Shown here: positions 19,797 through 30,555 of the stretch, piece after piece
Position numbering within the stretch: position 1 is the stretch's first letter
Layout: each line of letters starts with the position of its first letter
NCBI GenBank assembly: GCA_934045075.1
Contig: OW203729.1
Location: 11,104,704-11,168,703, forward strand
Direction of reading: 5' to 3'
DNA: 64,000 nucleotides
Origin: Yponomeuta sedellus
Taxonomy: Eukaryota; Arthropoda; Insecta; Lepidoptera; Yponomeutidae
Program-made: the position numbers and the translations under genes
The notes under the pieces: model-generated
The model's database searches: none
What the model was told of the DNA's origin: nothing
Seen by the model: only the letters and a program-made list of their open reading frames with translations

Positions 19797-20982
19797 CACC
19801 TAAGTACCTGGGTCGAATATGCCCACCTTAAGGTTTGATATAAATTTTTGGACAATTTTATGTCACTGGGCTAAGCATTGGTACTCATTAGTAAAGTATA
19901 TCTATCTAGCGTACAAACAACAAAGAAAAATATAGCAAATATATTTACAATTTTGAGTTATTTGCATTTATATAAAAACGGGGAGAGTGGCCATATTTCC
20001 ACCTGTATATGTAAATATGCCCACACCTGTGGCCATATTAACATTACGCTGAGTTGTAGTAAGCACTATTTAATTTGTATTGAATTAAAATACTCAATAA
20101 TTTTTAGAATATTTTTATTTTGGCCACGAACTTTGGAAGTTAAATAGTCACCTTAATATTCAATGGAAAAAGAACAACTCAATCAAAGTTAAACTAAGTA
20201 CTTAGCTAAAAATAAGCGAGTAAAAAGTTTCATTTAGGTACTCGACATCAATAAATCAAATTTATCAGTCTTAGGACATCTTATTATTAATCCACGAATT
20301 AAGGCCACGAATCCCTTTACTTTTGTATCGCGCCATAACCTAAAACAAGAAAATTAACATAATTGTAGTTACCCAAAAAAGTCGTAATGTAAATATGGCC
20401 ACCGACTGGCCATATTTTCAGCTCCGCCATTTTTTTTCGACAATTCACTTTATTTATTAAATACATCAATAGTTTAAAAAGTCAACACGGAAATATCAAA
20501 TATGATTCTCAATTATTTTGATAGTAATATTATAATAACAATAGATCAATAAAATATTGAAATATAGGATAATAACTTAAGATAAGATAACAATATTCTT
20601 TATTGTACACTGGAAAAACAACAAATACAAAACAATTGCAAATATACATAGTACAATTGGCGGCCTTATTGCTAAAAGCAATTTCTTCCAGACAACCTTA
20701 CGATGGAAAGTTGCTGAAGGAAATTAGAAAGATTAAAGATTAAGATTATTGATTAATTAACTTACGTGTAGGTAATTTTTATAACAGCGGAACGTCATTC
20801 CCTTTTGATGAATTTCATCCTACTGGGGTGAGGTGCGGGGGCGACGGCGGGTGTGCCGCTTCAATGCCTACCGTAACGCCGAACGTGTCGGGACTTGTTC
20901 AGTTTGTCACGATGTTTTAATTTAGAGATATAGGCCATATTTCACGGCTGGTCATATTCGACCCAGGTACCTTATATCACCT
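19797..20982. mobile_element. ~1.2-kb non-autonomous DNA element with GGCCATATT words
   Basis: The inverted pair CCTGGGTCGAATATG (19807-19821) and CATATTCGACCCAGG (20953-20967), with extended similarity on both sides, delimits the region. Inside, GGCCATATT recurs in either orientation close to both ends (about 19989, 20031, 20394, 20410 and 20930). No transposase frame. A family R copy (20585-20730) is nested in it. Confidence 0.55.
20585..20730 (+). repeat. Family R copy nested in DNA element
   Basis: GATAACAATATTCTTTATTG to GCTAAAAGCAATTTCTTCC, then CAGACAACCTTACGATGG, the closest match to the copy at 3200. Confidence 0.6.
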
Positions 20983-21224
20983 TGTCAGCTTACTCAGCCA
21001 ACCCCACAGGAACGCGTTTTCCCCCACAAGACAAAACAGAAGTGGAAATTTAGAGAAACAACAACGAGCCAAACACAAAGCATAGAACATAATATAAATA
21101 ATATGCGAGGTGCAGGGTGCGGCATCTGTCTACATGTAGATATGTATTGTTGTGGATGCGGAAAATTCAAAATTGTATTGGCACAGCAGGTGCTGAAGCA
21201 GCGAGCTACGCCACTGCCAGTATT

Positions 21225-21300
21225 ATGTACGTTAGTACTAGAACTAGGACAAGTGATTGTATTGTGTGGAAGTTATTGTTATGATAACTTAAAGAAGCAT
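21225..21300 (+). mobile_element. S3 SINE 3' fragment
   Basis: ACTAGGACAAGTGATTGTAT and TGTGTGGAAGTTATTG match the S3 3' end (compare the inverse of 48020-48060). Confidence 0.5.
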
Positions 21301-21779
21301 TTTTTTAAGAAGCGGTAGTAAGGATAGCTCTACCGTAGAATGCTTTTCTCATATCGTATCATATCATATCATTCGATTTCTGTTTTATTTTTTATTTAAT
21401 AAATAATTGCCATTAGACTCGTTTAATACAGAACTATGTTGTGTTGAACCTCTTTTTATGAACTTTCAAATGAAGGAAAGTCTTCCATCCAAAAGCAGTT
21501 CGGCCCACAGAACATAATTCTGTGGTTCGGCCGCTATCACAAGCTTTGCTACGCCGTAGCATGGGGACAGCCAACTACGCGCGTTCGTAGCACATCACGT
21601 AACGGCGGCGTAGCGCATCATATTTTTCTTTTTTGTAGTAATTGAGTGTCGCTTTTAACCATGATAAAGTCATCGGTTGATTTTTTATCTGTGGTTTTAT
21701 TATGTTTTGTTTTCTTTAATATCACTACAGCTGGAAACCAATAATAAGCCTTTACATTTTTCTTGCTGACTCACCCTTA

Positions 21780-22174
21780 GGTAGGTAGGTAGGTAGGTAG
21801 GTAGGTAGGTAGGTAGGTAGGTAGGTAGGTAGGTAGGTAGGTAGGTAGGTAGGTAGGTAGGTAGGTAGGTAGGTCGGTCGGTAGGTAGGTAGGTAGGTAG
21901 GTAGGTAGGTAGGTAGGTAGGTAGGTAGGTAGGTAGGTAGGTAGGTAGGTAGGTAGGTAGGTAGGTAGGTAGGTAGGTAGGTAGGTAGGTAGGTAGGTAG
22001 GTAGGTAGGTAGGTAGGTAGGTAGGTAGGTAGGTAGGTAGGTAGGTAGGTAGGTAGGTAGGTAGGTAGGTAGGTAGGTAGGTAGGTAGGTAGGTAGGTAG
22101 GTAGGTAGGTAGGTAGGTAGGTAGGTAGGTAGGTAGGTAGGTAGGTAGGTAGGTAGGTAGGTAAGTAAGTAAGT
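21780..22174. repeat. (TAGG)n microsatellite, ~395 bp
   Basis: Nearly pure GTAG/TAGG repeats with one CGGTCGGT interruption near 21873 and a GTAAGTAAGTAA decay at the right. Long open frames across it (LPTY repeats) are artefacts. Downstream is AATAAAGTGTTCTCTATCTATCTATC (first 20 bases AATAAAGTGTTCTCTATCTA), so it may sit just inside a retroelement 3' end. Confidence 0.97.
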
Positions 22175-22239
22175 AATTACTTAGATTTAGAATCATGGTT
22201 GTAATATTTTTCTGGTTGTGCAATAAAGTGTTCTCTATC

Positions 22240-22980
22240 TATCTATCTAATTAAGTCAGGTTCCAGAACACTTTCAGTTATTACTTTAACATAAAAAAAC
22301 GTTTTTAATGAAGTTCAAATATTGTGTTCTTGAGTTTCGAAAAGATTGAAACTGAGTTTCTTCGCTTCTTTCTTCCTTATCTTATTTTTTATTGAAAAAA
22401 AAATTCGAAATAGATTTCACATTTAAAACATTACATTTTGCTACTTATCAGGGCGTTCCACAAATTAAGGTATTTGTCGAAGCAATTTGTTGTCATTACA
22501 ACAGGTTTCTTGGAATGCAGCGCACGTGTCAAGAATGTAAAGGACGGTAATTTTAATTAAATTCCGCTTTTCTGCCGCTACTTTTAGTTCAACAACTCCT
22601 CTTTCAACAGAAACTGCCGGAATAACAACCTTAAACGTCCTAAGTGTTTTTTTCGTACTCGTATCAGAATATAATTATTAATGTTTCACGAGATAAAAGT
22701 TCCTTGGATTTAAATAAATGTTATGGGAGACTTATGTCTGGCTTGAAGTTCTTGAGGAAGTTTTAGTTGAAACATAAAAAACATACTGCTTAAAAAGGTT
22801 TCAAAGTGGATTTAAACGAGATTTTGTAGGATGGTTTCAAAAGTGCCGTTTAGATATTGAAAATCCTCAATAATTCTTCAAACTTTTTAGGGTTCCTTAA
22901 CTGAAAATGACTGTCTGTCTATCCATCCGTCCTACGATTAAAGGATTCTCTCGTTCATCTTTAGATCCAAATACGGCGGA
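22240..22980. other. Intergenic, anonymous
   Basis: AT-rich, no supported gene or repeat; only short frames. Confidence 0.35.
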
Positions 22981-22994
22981 TTACCCAACAAATA

Positions 22995-23175
22995 ACATGT
23001 TATATTCTTTTTGTTGCACTAACCCGTGCTGAGGACAATTTTAAAAGCCTATTTAGCTGCCAATAATTTCGCCCATGCCTAACCTAACCATACCAGCGCT
23101 CTCCCAACTGAGCTAATGGGCAAGTGCCGGCATCAGCAAAATCTCGAACCTCTTTACAATATTCTCTGTATTATT
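22995..23175 (-). mobile_element. S1 SINE, full length, minus strand
   Basis: Runs (minus strand) from AATACAGAGAATATTGTAAAG through the tRNA-like block to GTCCTCAGCACGGGTTAGTG and CAACAAAAAGAA. It shows the complete family layout without the inverted cap seen at 7534 and 23945. Confidence 0.8.
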
Positions 23176-23294
23176 TACAGGCAGCGACATCTGGCTGAAG
23201 TAATTTGCATCACTTGCAGCCTCGAGTACCTACTTTGCAGTTAGGTTTTTACATCGGAATGATATTGCTGTACCCACATGATTATATTCTTTTT

Positions 23295-23345
23295 GTTGCA
23301 CTAACCTGTGCTGAAGACAATTTTAAAAACCTATTTAGAGCCTAT
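23295..23345 (-). mobile_element. S1 SINE 3'-end fragment
   Basis: TTGCACTAACCTGTGCTGAA and AACCTATTTAGAGCC, only the inverted S1 tail, in the same orientation as the copy 290 bp before. Confidence 0.65.
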
Positions 23346-23351
23346 TTATAA

Positions 23352-23515
23352 AATGTCAAAATGGCTAAAATCTATTATTTTATTGAAAATTGGTAATCTC
23401 ATTTTTTTATAAAAGTAAATCAGCGTTTTAAATCCTTTTCATGTGTACTTTTCCATAATATCGTTAAATCTTTAATTATTTGATACTGTCGTCACGCCTA
23501 TTATTACGGTCACGT
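23352..23515 (+). repeat. Interspersed repeat P (pair with 60662-60838)
   Basis: AATCAGCGTTTTAAATCC, CGTTAAATCTTTAATTATTTG and ATACTGTCGTCACGCCTATT recur in the same order at 60662-60838, so this is a dispersed element of unknown class. Confidence 0.65.
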
Positions 23516-23737
23516 CCAACAGTAAGGTTGGTATTTTTTTACAGATTGATAAGTGTATACTTAGCATGCACATTAAACATGCTTCACCAGCTAAGTGCCC
23601 GTCGTTCTTAATAGTCATTTGGGTACGTTCGTAAAGCAACATACTTACGTGAACCAACATGATCAGGTGCGCTGTTCAGAGCGTAGCACTAAATAAGTAA
23701 GTAAGCGACTCGAGACGAGTGTAGCACACCCTTGTAG

Positions 23738-23900
23738 ATAGATAGATAGAATATTCTTTATTGTACACAGAAATTACAGGAACAGAAATTATATAAAAAA
23801 AAATTGTACAAATGGCGGCCTTATTACTAAAAAGCAATTTCTTTCAGGCAACCATAGACGGCGACAATAAAGAAATTCGAGACGGGTAGTCGGTGCAATA
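23738..23900 (+). repeat. Family R copy
   Basis: GAATATTCTTTATTGTACAC ... TGGCGGCCTTATTACTAAAA ... CGAGACGGGTAGTCGGTGCAA; the last part is shared with the copy at 45760. Confidence 0.65.
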
Positions 23901-23944
23901 GTGAAATATTGAAATTAGGAATTCAAAGAAATTTATATAAACTT

Positions 23945-24140
23945 TTAAAAACCTATTTAGAGGCTAAAAAATCCACCCATGCCGGTGAGTCGCCCATTAG
24001 CTCAGTTGGATAGAGCGCTGGCACGGATAGCCAGAGGTTGCGGGTTCAAATCCCGGCATGGGTGGAATTTATAGCCTCTAAATATGTTTTTAAAATTGTC
24101 CTTAGCACTGTTTAGTGCATTAAAAATAAAAATAGTATAA
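23945..24140 (+). mobile_element. S1 SINE with inverted cap and 12-bp TSD
   Basis: Perfect TTATATAAACTT repeats at 23933-23944 and 24141-24152. The 5' end is an inverted piece of the family 3' half (TTAAAAACCTATTTAGAGGC); the sense copy has the tRNA-like block at 23990-24062, ending TTAGTGCATTAAAAATAAAA and ATAGTATAA. Confidence 0.88.
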
Positions 24141-24431
24141 TTATATAAACTTACTTAAACCACATGCATAAATAATTAAATGAATAAATAATTAAGATAT
24201 ACATACTAATAATTAAATGTAGTAGTTTAATGTACCTACTGTATCTGTAGGGGCTGATGATTGATTAAAACCGAGATTTCATGTTTTAGGCGATATTATA
24301 AAGTCAGACAAACTGCGTGCGTGAGCGGCAAAGCATGAACTCAATAAATTACAATAGCGACAACATAAGAGTGTAAAACAATGTTGCCACTATAAAAATA
24401 TGGTAAAATAAACTGAATAATCTGATAATAA

Positions 24432-24655
24432 TGTGAAGGAAAACATCGTAAGGAAACCTAAGTGTCTCAGGTGTTCAAATAACTCTTCTTCTTCGTCTTC
24501 TTCAGGCTATATTATGTACACTGCTGGTTCAAATAGCTCAGCGCTTGAAATTGCCAATCCGTGGTGGGCGCACGTGGTAATTAAGCGCGTACTCTCTCTC
24601 TCTGAGAGAAGGCTTGTGTCCTAGAGTGAGACATTTATAGGATTCATAAAAAAAA
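24432..24655 (+). mobile_element. S4 SINE body, interrupted by a LINE tail
   Basis: GTGAAGGAAAACATCGTAAGG start, then AGCTCAGCGCTTGAAATTGC, CTCTCTGAGAGAAGGC and a terminal A-run. A 45-bp insertion splits it at 24482-24526. Confidence 0.75.
24482..24526 (-). mobile_element. 45-bp 5'-truncated LINE insertion with 9-bp TSD
   Basis: On the minus strand it reads CAGCAGTGTACATAATATAG followed by CCTGAAGAAGACGAAGAAG, the extreme 3' end of the LINE seen at 41436 and 61885. GTTCAAATA flanks it at 24473-24481 and 24527-24535. Confidence 0.8.
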
Positions 24656-24660
24656 ACTAT

Positions 24661-24849
24661 TATTTACATACAGGCATATACATTGCTTCTGGCCACACAC
24701 TAGACGCCGTGTAGTGAGAACCAGAAACAGCGACATCACAAACATGTAAACATCCAAGACCTGGGGTTTTTTTGTCCCCAGACGGGGTTCGCACCCGAGA
24801 CCTCTCGTATCGTAGGTAGATGCGCTACCGCTGCGCCACGGAGGTCGTC
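24661..24849 (-). mobile_element. tRNA-headed SINE, family S2
   Basis: The minus strand begins with a tRNA-like head (GACCTCCGTGGCGCAGCGG ... GGTGCGAACCCC), a T-run linker and the body TTTGTGATGTCGCTGTTTC and TGGTTCTCAC. Second copy on the plus strand at 28114; 3' fragment at 63288. Confidence 0.75.
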
Positions 24850-25369
24850 AATAATAATAATCTACGTCGTGAACAGTGTGTTCAACTGAAAGCGGTGATC
24901 GGAGCTGACCGACCTCCATTATTAGTTGGCGGAGTGACATCGATCCAACTCGGCGAGATGCTAAGAAGTTGAGTTCAATATATCGTAAAATTGTTCGAGT
25001 ATATTTGTTTGTGGACCCTAAGCTATTTATACACTCTGCTCGACTTTGTTCAGTGAGCTCGCTCGTTGATTCGTGAGATATATGCTCGTCGCAAATACCG
25101 GGTCACTCAATAATAGTGTTATTTACTCACGGTGTACTTTATACGGTACATCTCTGTTGAAAATGTAAATTTATACAAGCATAGTTAATTAGCAGGTAGT
25201 TGTTATTAAGTATGTATATAATAATAATATACGAGTACCATAGATAGAGATAGATAGAGTACACTTTGTCGTACATAAAAATGGAACTTACACAGATATT
25301 TCTTAGTGCGTTTTTTGAATAGTGCGTTTATAAAAATGGATTAATACTGACCTCATCATCATCATGCCG

Positions 25370-25530
25370 GAGCTTGTGGGTTCGATTCCCACTGGGGTCT
25401 ATGTACATTTGTACATGTGGCTTCAGCCTGGATGTATTTCCATGTTAGGTTACAACAGAACAGGGTATCCCTGTTTGAGGCCAGGACCTGGTTCTCTTTT
25501 TAACAAAATGGGGAGAAAAAATAAAAAAAA
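25370..25530 (+). mobile_element. S3 SINE, 5'-truncated
   Basis: Begins within the tRNA-like head at GGTTCGATTCCCACTGGGG, continues GTGGCTTCAGCCTGGATG, GGGTATCCCTGTTTGAGGCC and ends in an A19 run at about 25523-25541. Confidence 0.65.
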
Positions 25531-25884
25531 AAAAAAAAAAAATACAAAACGTATAAAAAAGTCACGACTAAATGGAAGAAGCTTCTAAGTAGCTATTTGA
25601 GATAACGACTGAGCAGTGAGCGAACTTTGTTATTTTCTCCTATGCTATGACATGCAGTCGAGCACGAGGAATGAACAAATCGAACAAAATTTTTTAAAAC
25701 GTCGAAAGAAAACTTTAAACAAAAAATTTTAAAAACAAAAGTTTTTAACCGACATCTTTCAGGAATTGCACAGCATAAAAATAACCCTGGTAGACCAATA
25801 GGGTGATTACCTAACCTTTTGCAACTTCTTTGAAAAAGCTATATGCAATCGGTTGTTGATATTTTTGTTGAATAAAAAACTCTA

Positions 25885-26110
25885 GGCTAAAAAACTACTC
25901 CATGATAGGCAAAATGGCGTTCGAAGTACTAGATTTACCACTCTAGCAGTTAACAAACACCTACTTTCACACAGCACAATCGCTAGTCCTGGGGTTCTTA
26001 TTACTAGAGGGCTAATTCCATACCAAATTTTATTAAAACCGCTCCAGCCGTTTAGACGTGAAGAAGTAACAAACATACACACTCACAAACTTTCGCCTAT
26101 AATATTAAAT
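25885..26110 (-). mobile_element. Helitron-like fragment
   Basis: Inverse of ATAGGCGAAAGTTTGTGAG, TGTATGTTTGTTACTTC, ACGGCTGGAGCGGTTTTAAT and AAATTTGGTATGGAATTAGC, the internal sequence common to lepidopteran non-autonomous Helitrons. Ends not resolved. Confidence 0.5.
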
Positions 26111-26224
26111 AAAAATATTAAATATATTTAGTGCGATGTGATAATTCCGCAATGTATTGCTAACGGTGACAAAATCACGCTGTAGCATGTATGTTACTAG
26201 TTTCAAATAAGACTTTGTATATTG

Positions 26225-26350
26225 TGAAGGAAAACATCGTGAGAAAACCAGAGTGTTACCAATCCGATGTGGGCACGCGTGGCTGATTAAGCCTATACTC
26301 TTTCTGAGAGACGCCCTGTGTCCTGCAGTGGGTTGTTAATAGGCTGCACA
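26225..26350 (+). mobile_element. S4 SINE fragment
   Basis: GTGAAGGAAAACATCGTGAG, GCACGCGTGGCTGATTAAGC, CCTGCAGTGGG and ATAGGCTGCACAAAAA. The central part is shortened relative to other copies. Confidence 0.65.
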
Positions 26351-26354
26351 AAAA

Positions 26355-27085
26355 CAAATGTTTATAAGCCAAGGCGCAGTAAATGAGTTTAAATTAACAG
26401 TTCGATATTCGACTACAGATCGGGAGATCCGAATCTATTAGCATAATCTGGACCATTTCGTTGAAATTATATTCAGCGTCCCTTTTAGAGCGGCAGGCAC
26501 CTACAGGATATTGAAGTGGTGCCTCTCTGTACATTCGTGAATTGCAAATTGAGGATGATGGACCTTCCCTCTGTTATATTAACGTTTTGGGAATTCTAAT
26601 TTAATTTCATAAAGTAAATCAAGATTGTTGTAGACCTATTAAAGGTGGGTAGTTTGTGTTCTAGGTACATAATTTAATGAGAATTAATGAAATAAATTTT
26701 ACTCAATTAATTCACAGCCTATTGTGACACCCAAAGCCGCGATTTCACGTTCTTAGCACAATCCTTATTTCTTAATGACTCGCGATGCTTGTACATAGTT
26801 ATTATTAGACGGGTCTATCGCGATTGTTTATTACGAGTAGGCAAAACGTCGGTGTTGCCGACAAACCCTTTTTTTGTTTAGTGTTTCTTTTTATCGATAT
26901 TGTTTTAAATTTTGTTTGGGTGCTTTCGGTTTAGTTTTGGGGATCTACTTCAATGTCTAATGTAAAAAGTATAAAGTGTTGAATAAATACAGATTTACAG
27001 GTTACAAGTTTATTTATTGAAAAAAAAAAGTATCACCTACACAGTGCTTAGTCCGGATAAGAATAAGAATATTATATTGACAATT
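26355..27085. other. Intergenic, anonymous
   Basis: No gene-like frame, no resolved repeat. A terminal A-run near 27020 could mark an old retroelement end. Confidence 0.35.
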
Positions 27086-27109
27086 AAGTGTTGCCAGTTG
27101 TATCGGGTT

Positions 27110-27490
27110 CCAATGCCATACCTCAATTATTAATGTCTATGCGCAGTACTGCTGGGGCATGGGTCTCTCTCCTCATCGGAGTAAGGTTAGGCGATACTCT
27201 ACCACGAGAGCCAAGTCCGCCTTGGTGGAGGTTTGTAAGACAGTGGCGGGCCTTACTGTCTGAAGTTATCAAGCCGTCCATAAGGCCTTTGATATGACTT
27301 AACGACTGCCATTACATGACAGCTAGCGTCAACGGCTTAACGTGCCGTGCTAGGCACGGAAGCGCTCGGAAAAAACGCCACTACCGGTAGTAACGGGATG
27401 GTTATCCATCCTGCACCTGATCGCGCCTGTTGTTGCTTAGCCTTAGTGATAGATTCCAATCACTCTGTTCCACTAGGCCACAAGCGCTTC
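27110..27490 (+). repeat. Family K, long copy
   Basis: Words in order: CTGGGGCATGGGTCTCTC, GCGATACTCTACCACGAGAG, AGTGGCGGGCCTTACTGTC, GCCACTACCGGTAGTAACGG, CGCGCCTGTTGTTGCTTAG and TTCCACTAGGCC. No protein frame. It lacks the tRNA-Asp-like part seen after the same word in the copy at 37220. Confidence 0.7.
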
Positions 27491-27573
27491 AGCTCTCGAA
27501 TAAAAGTCTGAATTTAATTGAGATAACTTTGAGATTGCCTAAATGTATTGTATTTTGGGTCTCACAGGCGAGA

Positions 27574-27615
27574 CGCGGATCTGGCCTAGGATAATAATCC
27601 TAGGTCAGATCCGCG
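27574..27615. repeat. 19-bp-arm palindrome
   Basis: CGCGGATCTGGCCTAGGAT (27574-27592), loop AATA, and its inverse at 27597-27615 with one mismatch. Confidence 0.8.
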
Positions 27616-27907
27616 GACTTCAGTTTAGTCGAATTAATCAACATCGCAATATTCAATCGCATTCTGACTGCGCGAATTTTCGATCAAGTTATCAGTTGTG
27701 TGGACTTGTAAGCAATAAATAAAGTCCTAAATGCCATTTCATATCGTCGAGTAACATACATATTATCATTCACCCATACGAAGCGGCGCAGCGAAGTGAG
27801 AAATGAGCGCTCGTAGAACATGCTTATAAATAAAAATTCTTGAACATGCTTAGGCTTTTAATACTTGGTGTACCTATGTAATCGAATCAGTATACAACAT
27901 GTTTATT

Positions 27908-28043
27908 TATAGAGGCTATATACTTCCCACTGCAGCGCAAAGTCCTTCTGTCCGCGGGAGAGAGTATGGGCGTACATGCCAGGATTCAAACCCACGATCT
28001 GACGAATAAAAGGCCGGTGTTTTACGGCTCCTCTACCATCCCT
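27908..28043 (-). mobile_element. S4 SINE with tRNA-like head, shortened
   Basis: Minus-strand head GTAGGGATGGTAGAGGAGCC ... GGTTTGAATCC; the other end has TCCCACTGCAGCGCAAAG. Confidence 0.55.
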
Positions 28044-28113
28044 ACATAACATAATAAAACGTAACGTAACATAACATCTACAACAGACAAAGCGAGCGTA
28101 ATTAATTATATTC

Positions 28114-28324
28114 TGCCGACCTCTGTGGCGCAGCGGTAGCGCATCTGCCTACCATGCCAGAGGTCCCGGGTCCGAACCCCGGCTGGGAACAAAAAAAAAA
28201 CCTACAGGTCTCGGATGTTTAGATGTTTGTGATGTCGCTGTTTCTGGTTCCCACGACACAGGGTATCTTAGGGTGGGGCCAAAAGCGATGTATATGCCAG
28301 TATTTAAATGTTATGTAATTTAAG
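28114..28324 (+). mobile_element. tRNA-headed SINE, family S2, full length
   Basis: GCCGACCTCTGTGGCGCAG and GGTAGCGCATCTGCC form the A-box side; GGTCCGAACCCC is the B box. An A10 linker follows, then TTTGTGATGTCGCTGTTTC, GGTTCCCACGACACAGGG and GCGATGTATATGCC. The tRNA-like part resembles a degenerate tRNA, and the anticodon arm is not convincingly functional. Confidence 0.75.
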
Positions 28325-28919
28325 CAATCAAATGATGGATGTTCCATCCGTCTACCATCTCAGGACCATATTTGTACCCTTAGGTCTTTTATCTAACAAT
28401 CATGGTCATTAGCGAACAGTATTTAAAGAAACAGTTGTAACGAAACGTAAGCCAATGGATGAACGATGAACTGCTACGAAGTAAAACGAACTACTAAGAA
28501 GAACTTTGAAGTAAATGAGTTCGTTTTCTTCAAAGTAGTTATATTTTCTTTCTCTTTTAAATGAAGCGTTTTGCGCGCGTCCATAACAAGGTTTTTATTT
28601 AAACAACAACTCCAATTACTATTTCAATCAAGTGGAAAGAGGCAGAGTAGGCTTCGGCGGTTTTGTCAAAATATCAATAACGAATTTGGAACGCATAAAA
28701 TTAAATTCAAAGAATTTTTTTGGGTTTGAGAGTTTACTCCAATAGAAGGGTTAACTCACGTGACCTGAAAGCTCGTAAATACATACCTACTCCGCCATTT
28801 GAAAAACATACTGAGAAAAGGCATTCGTAATCGCCCACGCCCAATCGGGCGAGTGAGTTATCAAAACAAATTGTTTTTAAAAGCCACTCCAAACGTTAAT
28901 GCGAACGTTATTTAAAAGG

Positions 28920-29480
28920 TTAGCTACTATAAAACAAAAAAACTGCCGTAATGTCGTCAAGCCATCGATCACTCAGCAACTCGTCCTTGCGTTCGACGGC
29001 GTGAGCCCGATAAACTTTTGAAAGAGATTTACATTCAGGCCGGAGTATTTTTTTAATTTGGGCTCGAGGCAAGAGGAGTGGTCTTGTATTGTGGCAGTGA
29101 GCCACACTGCGAGTGAGCTCAAGGACGCACTGGGGCGCTGAATGGTTGGAATTGCGTGCTTGTCGAAACTGAAGCCTCGGCGTGGGATTGCGGGGCGTGA
29201 AGAGGGGCGGCTGCCGGCGACCCTTTGGAGGACTTATTGAGTTGTGTCGTCTTGCCTTTTCCTCTGTGTTGCCTGTTACCGAGTTTTTGTAGTGTTTAGA
29301 ATATTTAGTACGCGAGCGCGGACCTGAAAGATATTTTACGGGCGCATGTCTCGAGAATGTTGTTACTGAGGTGGAATTAGTCAGGAACACGTAGAGGCTG
29401 ATATTGCCTACGCTACCGTTCACGTAAGGTACGTGATTAGACGTGGGGGATATTCCTGTTAGTATGATTGGATTCAGCAC
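28920..29480 (-). CDS. Unassigned 186-codon open frame
   Basis: An uninterrupted minus-strand frame from ATG 29480 to a stop at 28920 in a stretch with higher GC than its surroundings and without recognised repeats. The product is basic and Ser/Arg/Pro-rich, with segments such as KARRHNSISPPKGRRQPP and QCVLELTRSVAHCHN. No domain, signal peptide, membrane segment or splice pair is convincing. It may be a chance frame across a GC-rich untranslated exon or promoter region. Confidence 0.18.
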   Translation of the reverse strand: MLNPIILTGISPTSNHVPYVNGSVGNISLYVFLTNSTSVTTFSRHAPVKYLSGPRSRTKYSKHYKNSVTGNTEEKARRHNSISPPKGRRQPPLFTPRNPTPRLQFRQARNSNHSAPQCVLELTRSVAHCHNTRPLLLPRAQIKKILRPECKSLSKVYRAHAVERKDELLSDRWLDDITAVFLFYSS

Positions 29481-29664
29481 GCAACATACCTACATCGGTT
29501 CTTTAATCAAATTATTGGATTGTAATCTCTAAAAAAAATAATTAAGCAGTTGCCTGCGTCAAGCGCCACCGCGAACCGCATCAAACGTATTGTCACAGTT
29601 TCAAACATTTCAAATATTTAGTATCGTTTTAATTCGCTAAGAGCAATTTAGTTGAATTGGGAAT

Positions 29665-29840
29665 TAGGTTAGGCGGAAAATGGCTAAAAAGGGTTGACGG
29701 TCGGTAGGCAGACCAAAAGCTCATTTTTCGAAGACATTGTTAATGCGGCTGGGTAACATTGGACGAAACGAAGCGAAGGATCGGGCGGTTTAGCGTGAAA
29801 GAGAAAAGGCCTATGCCCAACATTGGGCTCTGTTTATGGG
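29665..29840 (+). mobile_element. LINE 3' end relic
   Basis: CGGTCGGTAGGCAGACC, CTGGGTAACATTGGACG and AAGGCCTATGCCCAACATTG resemble the ORF2 terminus and 3' end of the (GAT)n-tailed LINEs. The tail is not visible. Confidence 0.45.
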
Positions 29841-30214
29841 CTGTTTAGGTGGATTACGTAAAACATTTTTTCTATAGCCAGGCGATGGCTAAAGGTAATA
29901 ACTTCTATAGCGCGACTTTTTTTTTTACAAAAAAGCGATCAAATCAAAATTAGTCGTACTATAGTAAAATTTATTTAATCATATAAATCTAGGCAAGGAA
30001 GAAATATAATAGTTAACATTTTGACATTGACCAAAAAAAATTTTCAAAAGTCTTAGTAGAACACAAAAAGTGGTAATAATTCACGACAGCAGCTTTACAT
30101 AAGTGCACTCTAAACAAAAATGGGAAGGTTGACCCGCTGTCCACTGCACTTTTATACGACAAACCAATCCACTTTTTCACGACAAGCGTACCTATTATAG
30201 AAATTATCCTGTAT

Positions 30215-30530
30215 ATGTCCGAGTTTTCTTTCCTTCTCTTGGACAGAGAGTATAGGGTTTAGTCATCGCGGGTACCCATCACGAATTGGCAATTTGAAGC
30301 GCTGACGTTCAGGTTTCCTAGCCATATTTTCCTTCACAGTAATTGGTACGAGTATTACTTATACAAGTTTACAAATATAGGGCAGGTACCCTCAAAGCGG
30401 GTAAGCTTAGCTTTACAATGTAAAAAAATATTATAACTTCCGCACAACATAATCACTTGTCCATAATACCCTATGATATGGTAACCAGGACGTCCCAAAC
30501 ATGTTAAATACACATACTGAGGCAGCTCCC
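30215..30530 (-). mobile_element. S4 fragment followed by S3 3' fragment
   Basis: 30215-30350: inverse of S4 (GGCAATTTGAAGCGCTGACG, TTTTCCTTCACAG). 30430-30530: inverse of S3 3' end (ACAACATAATCACTTGTCC, ATGGTAACCAGGACGTCCC). Confidence 0.6.
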
Positions 30531-30555
30531 TCACAAAAAAACAGTATAAATAAAT

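Noticed and set aside
21777..22223. 148-codon LPTY repeat frame
   Set aside because: Translation of the (TAGG)n array; no start context or homologous flank.
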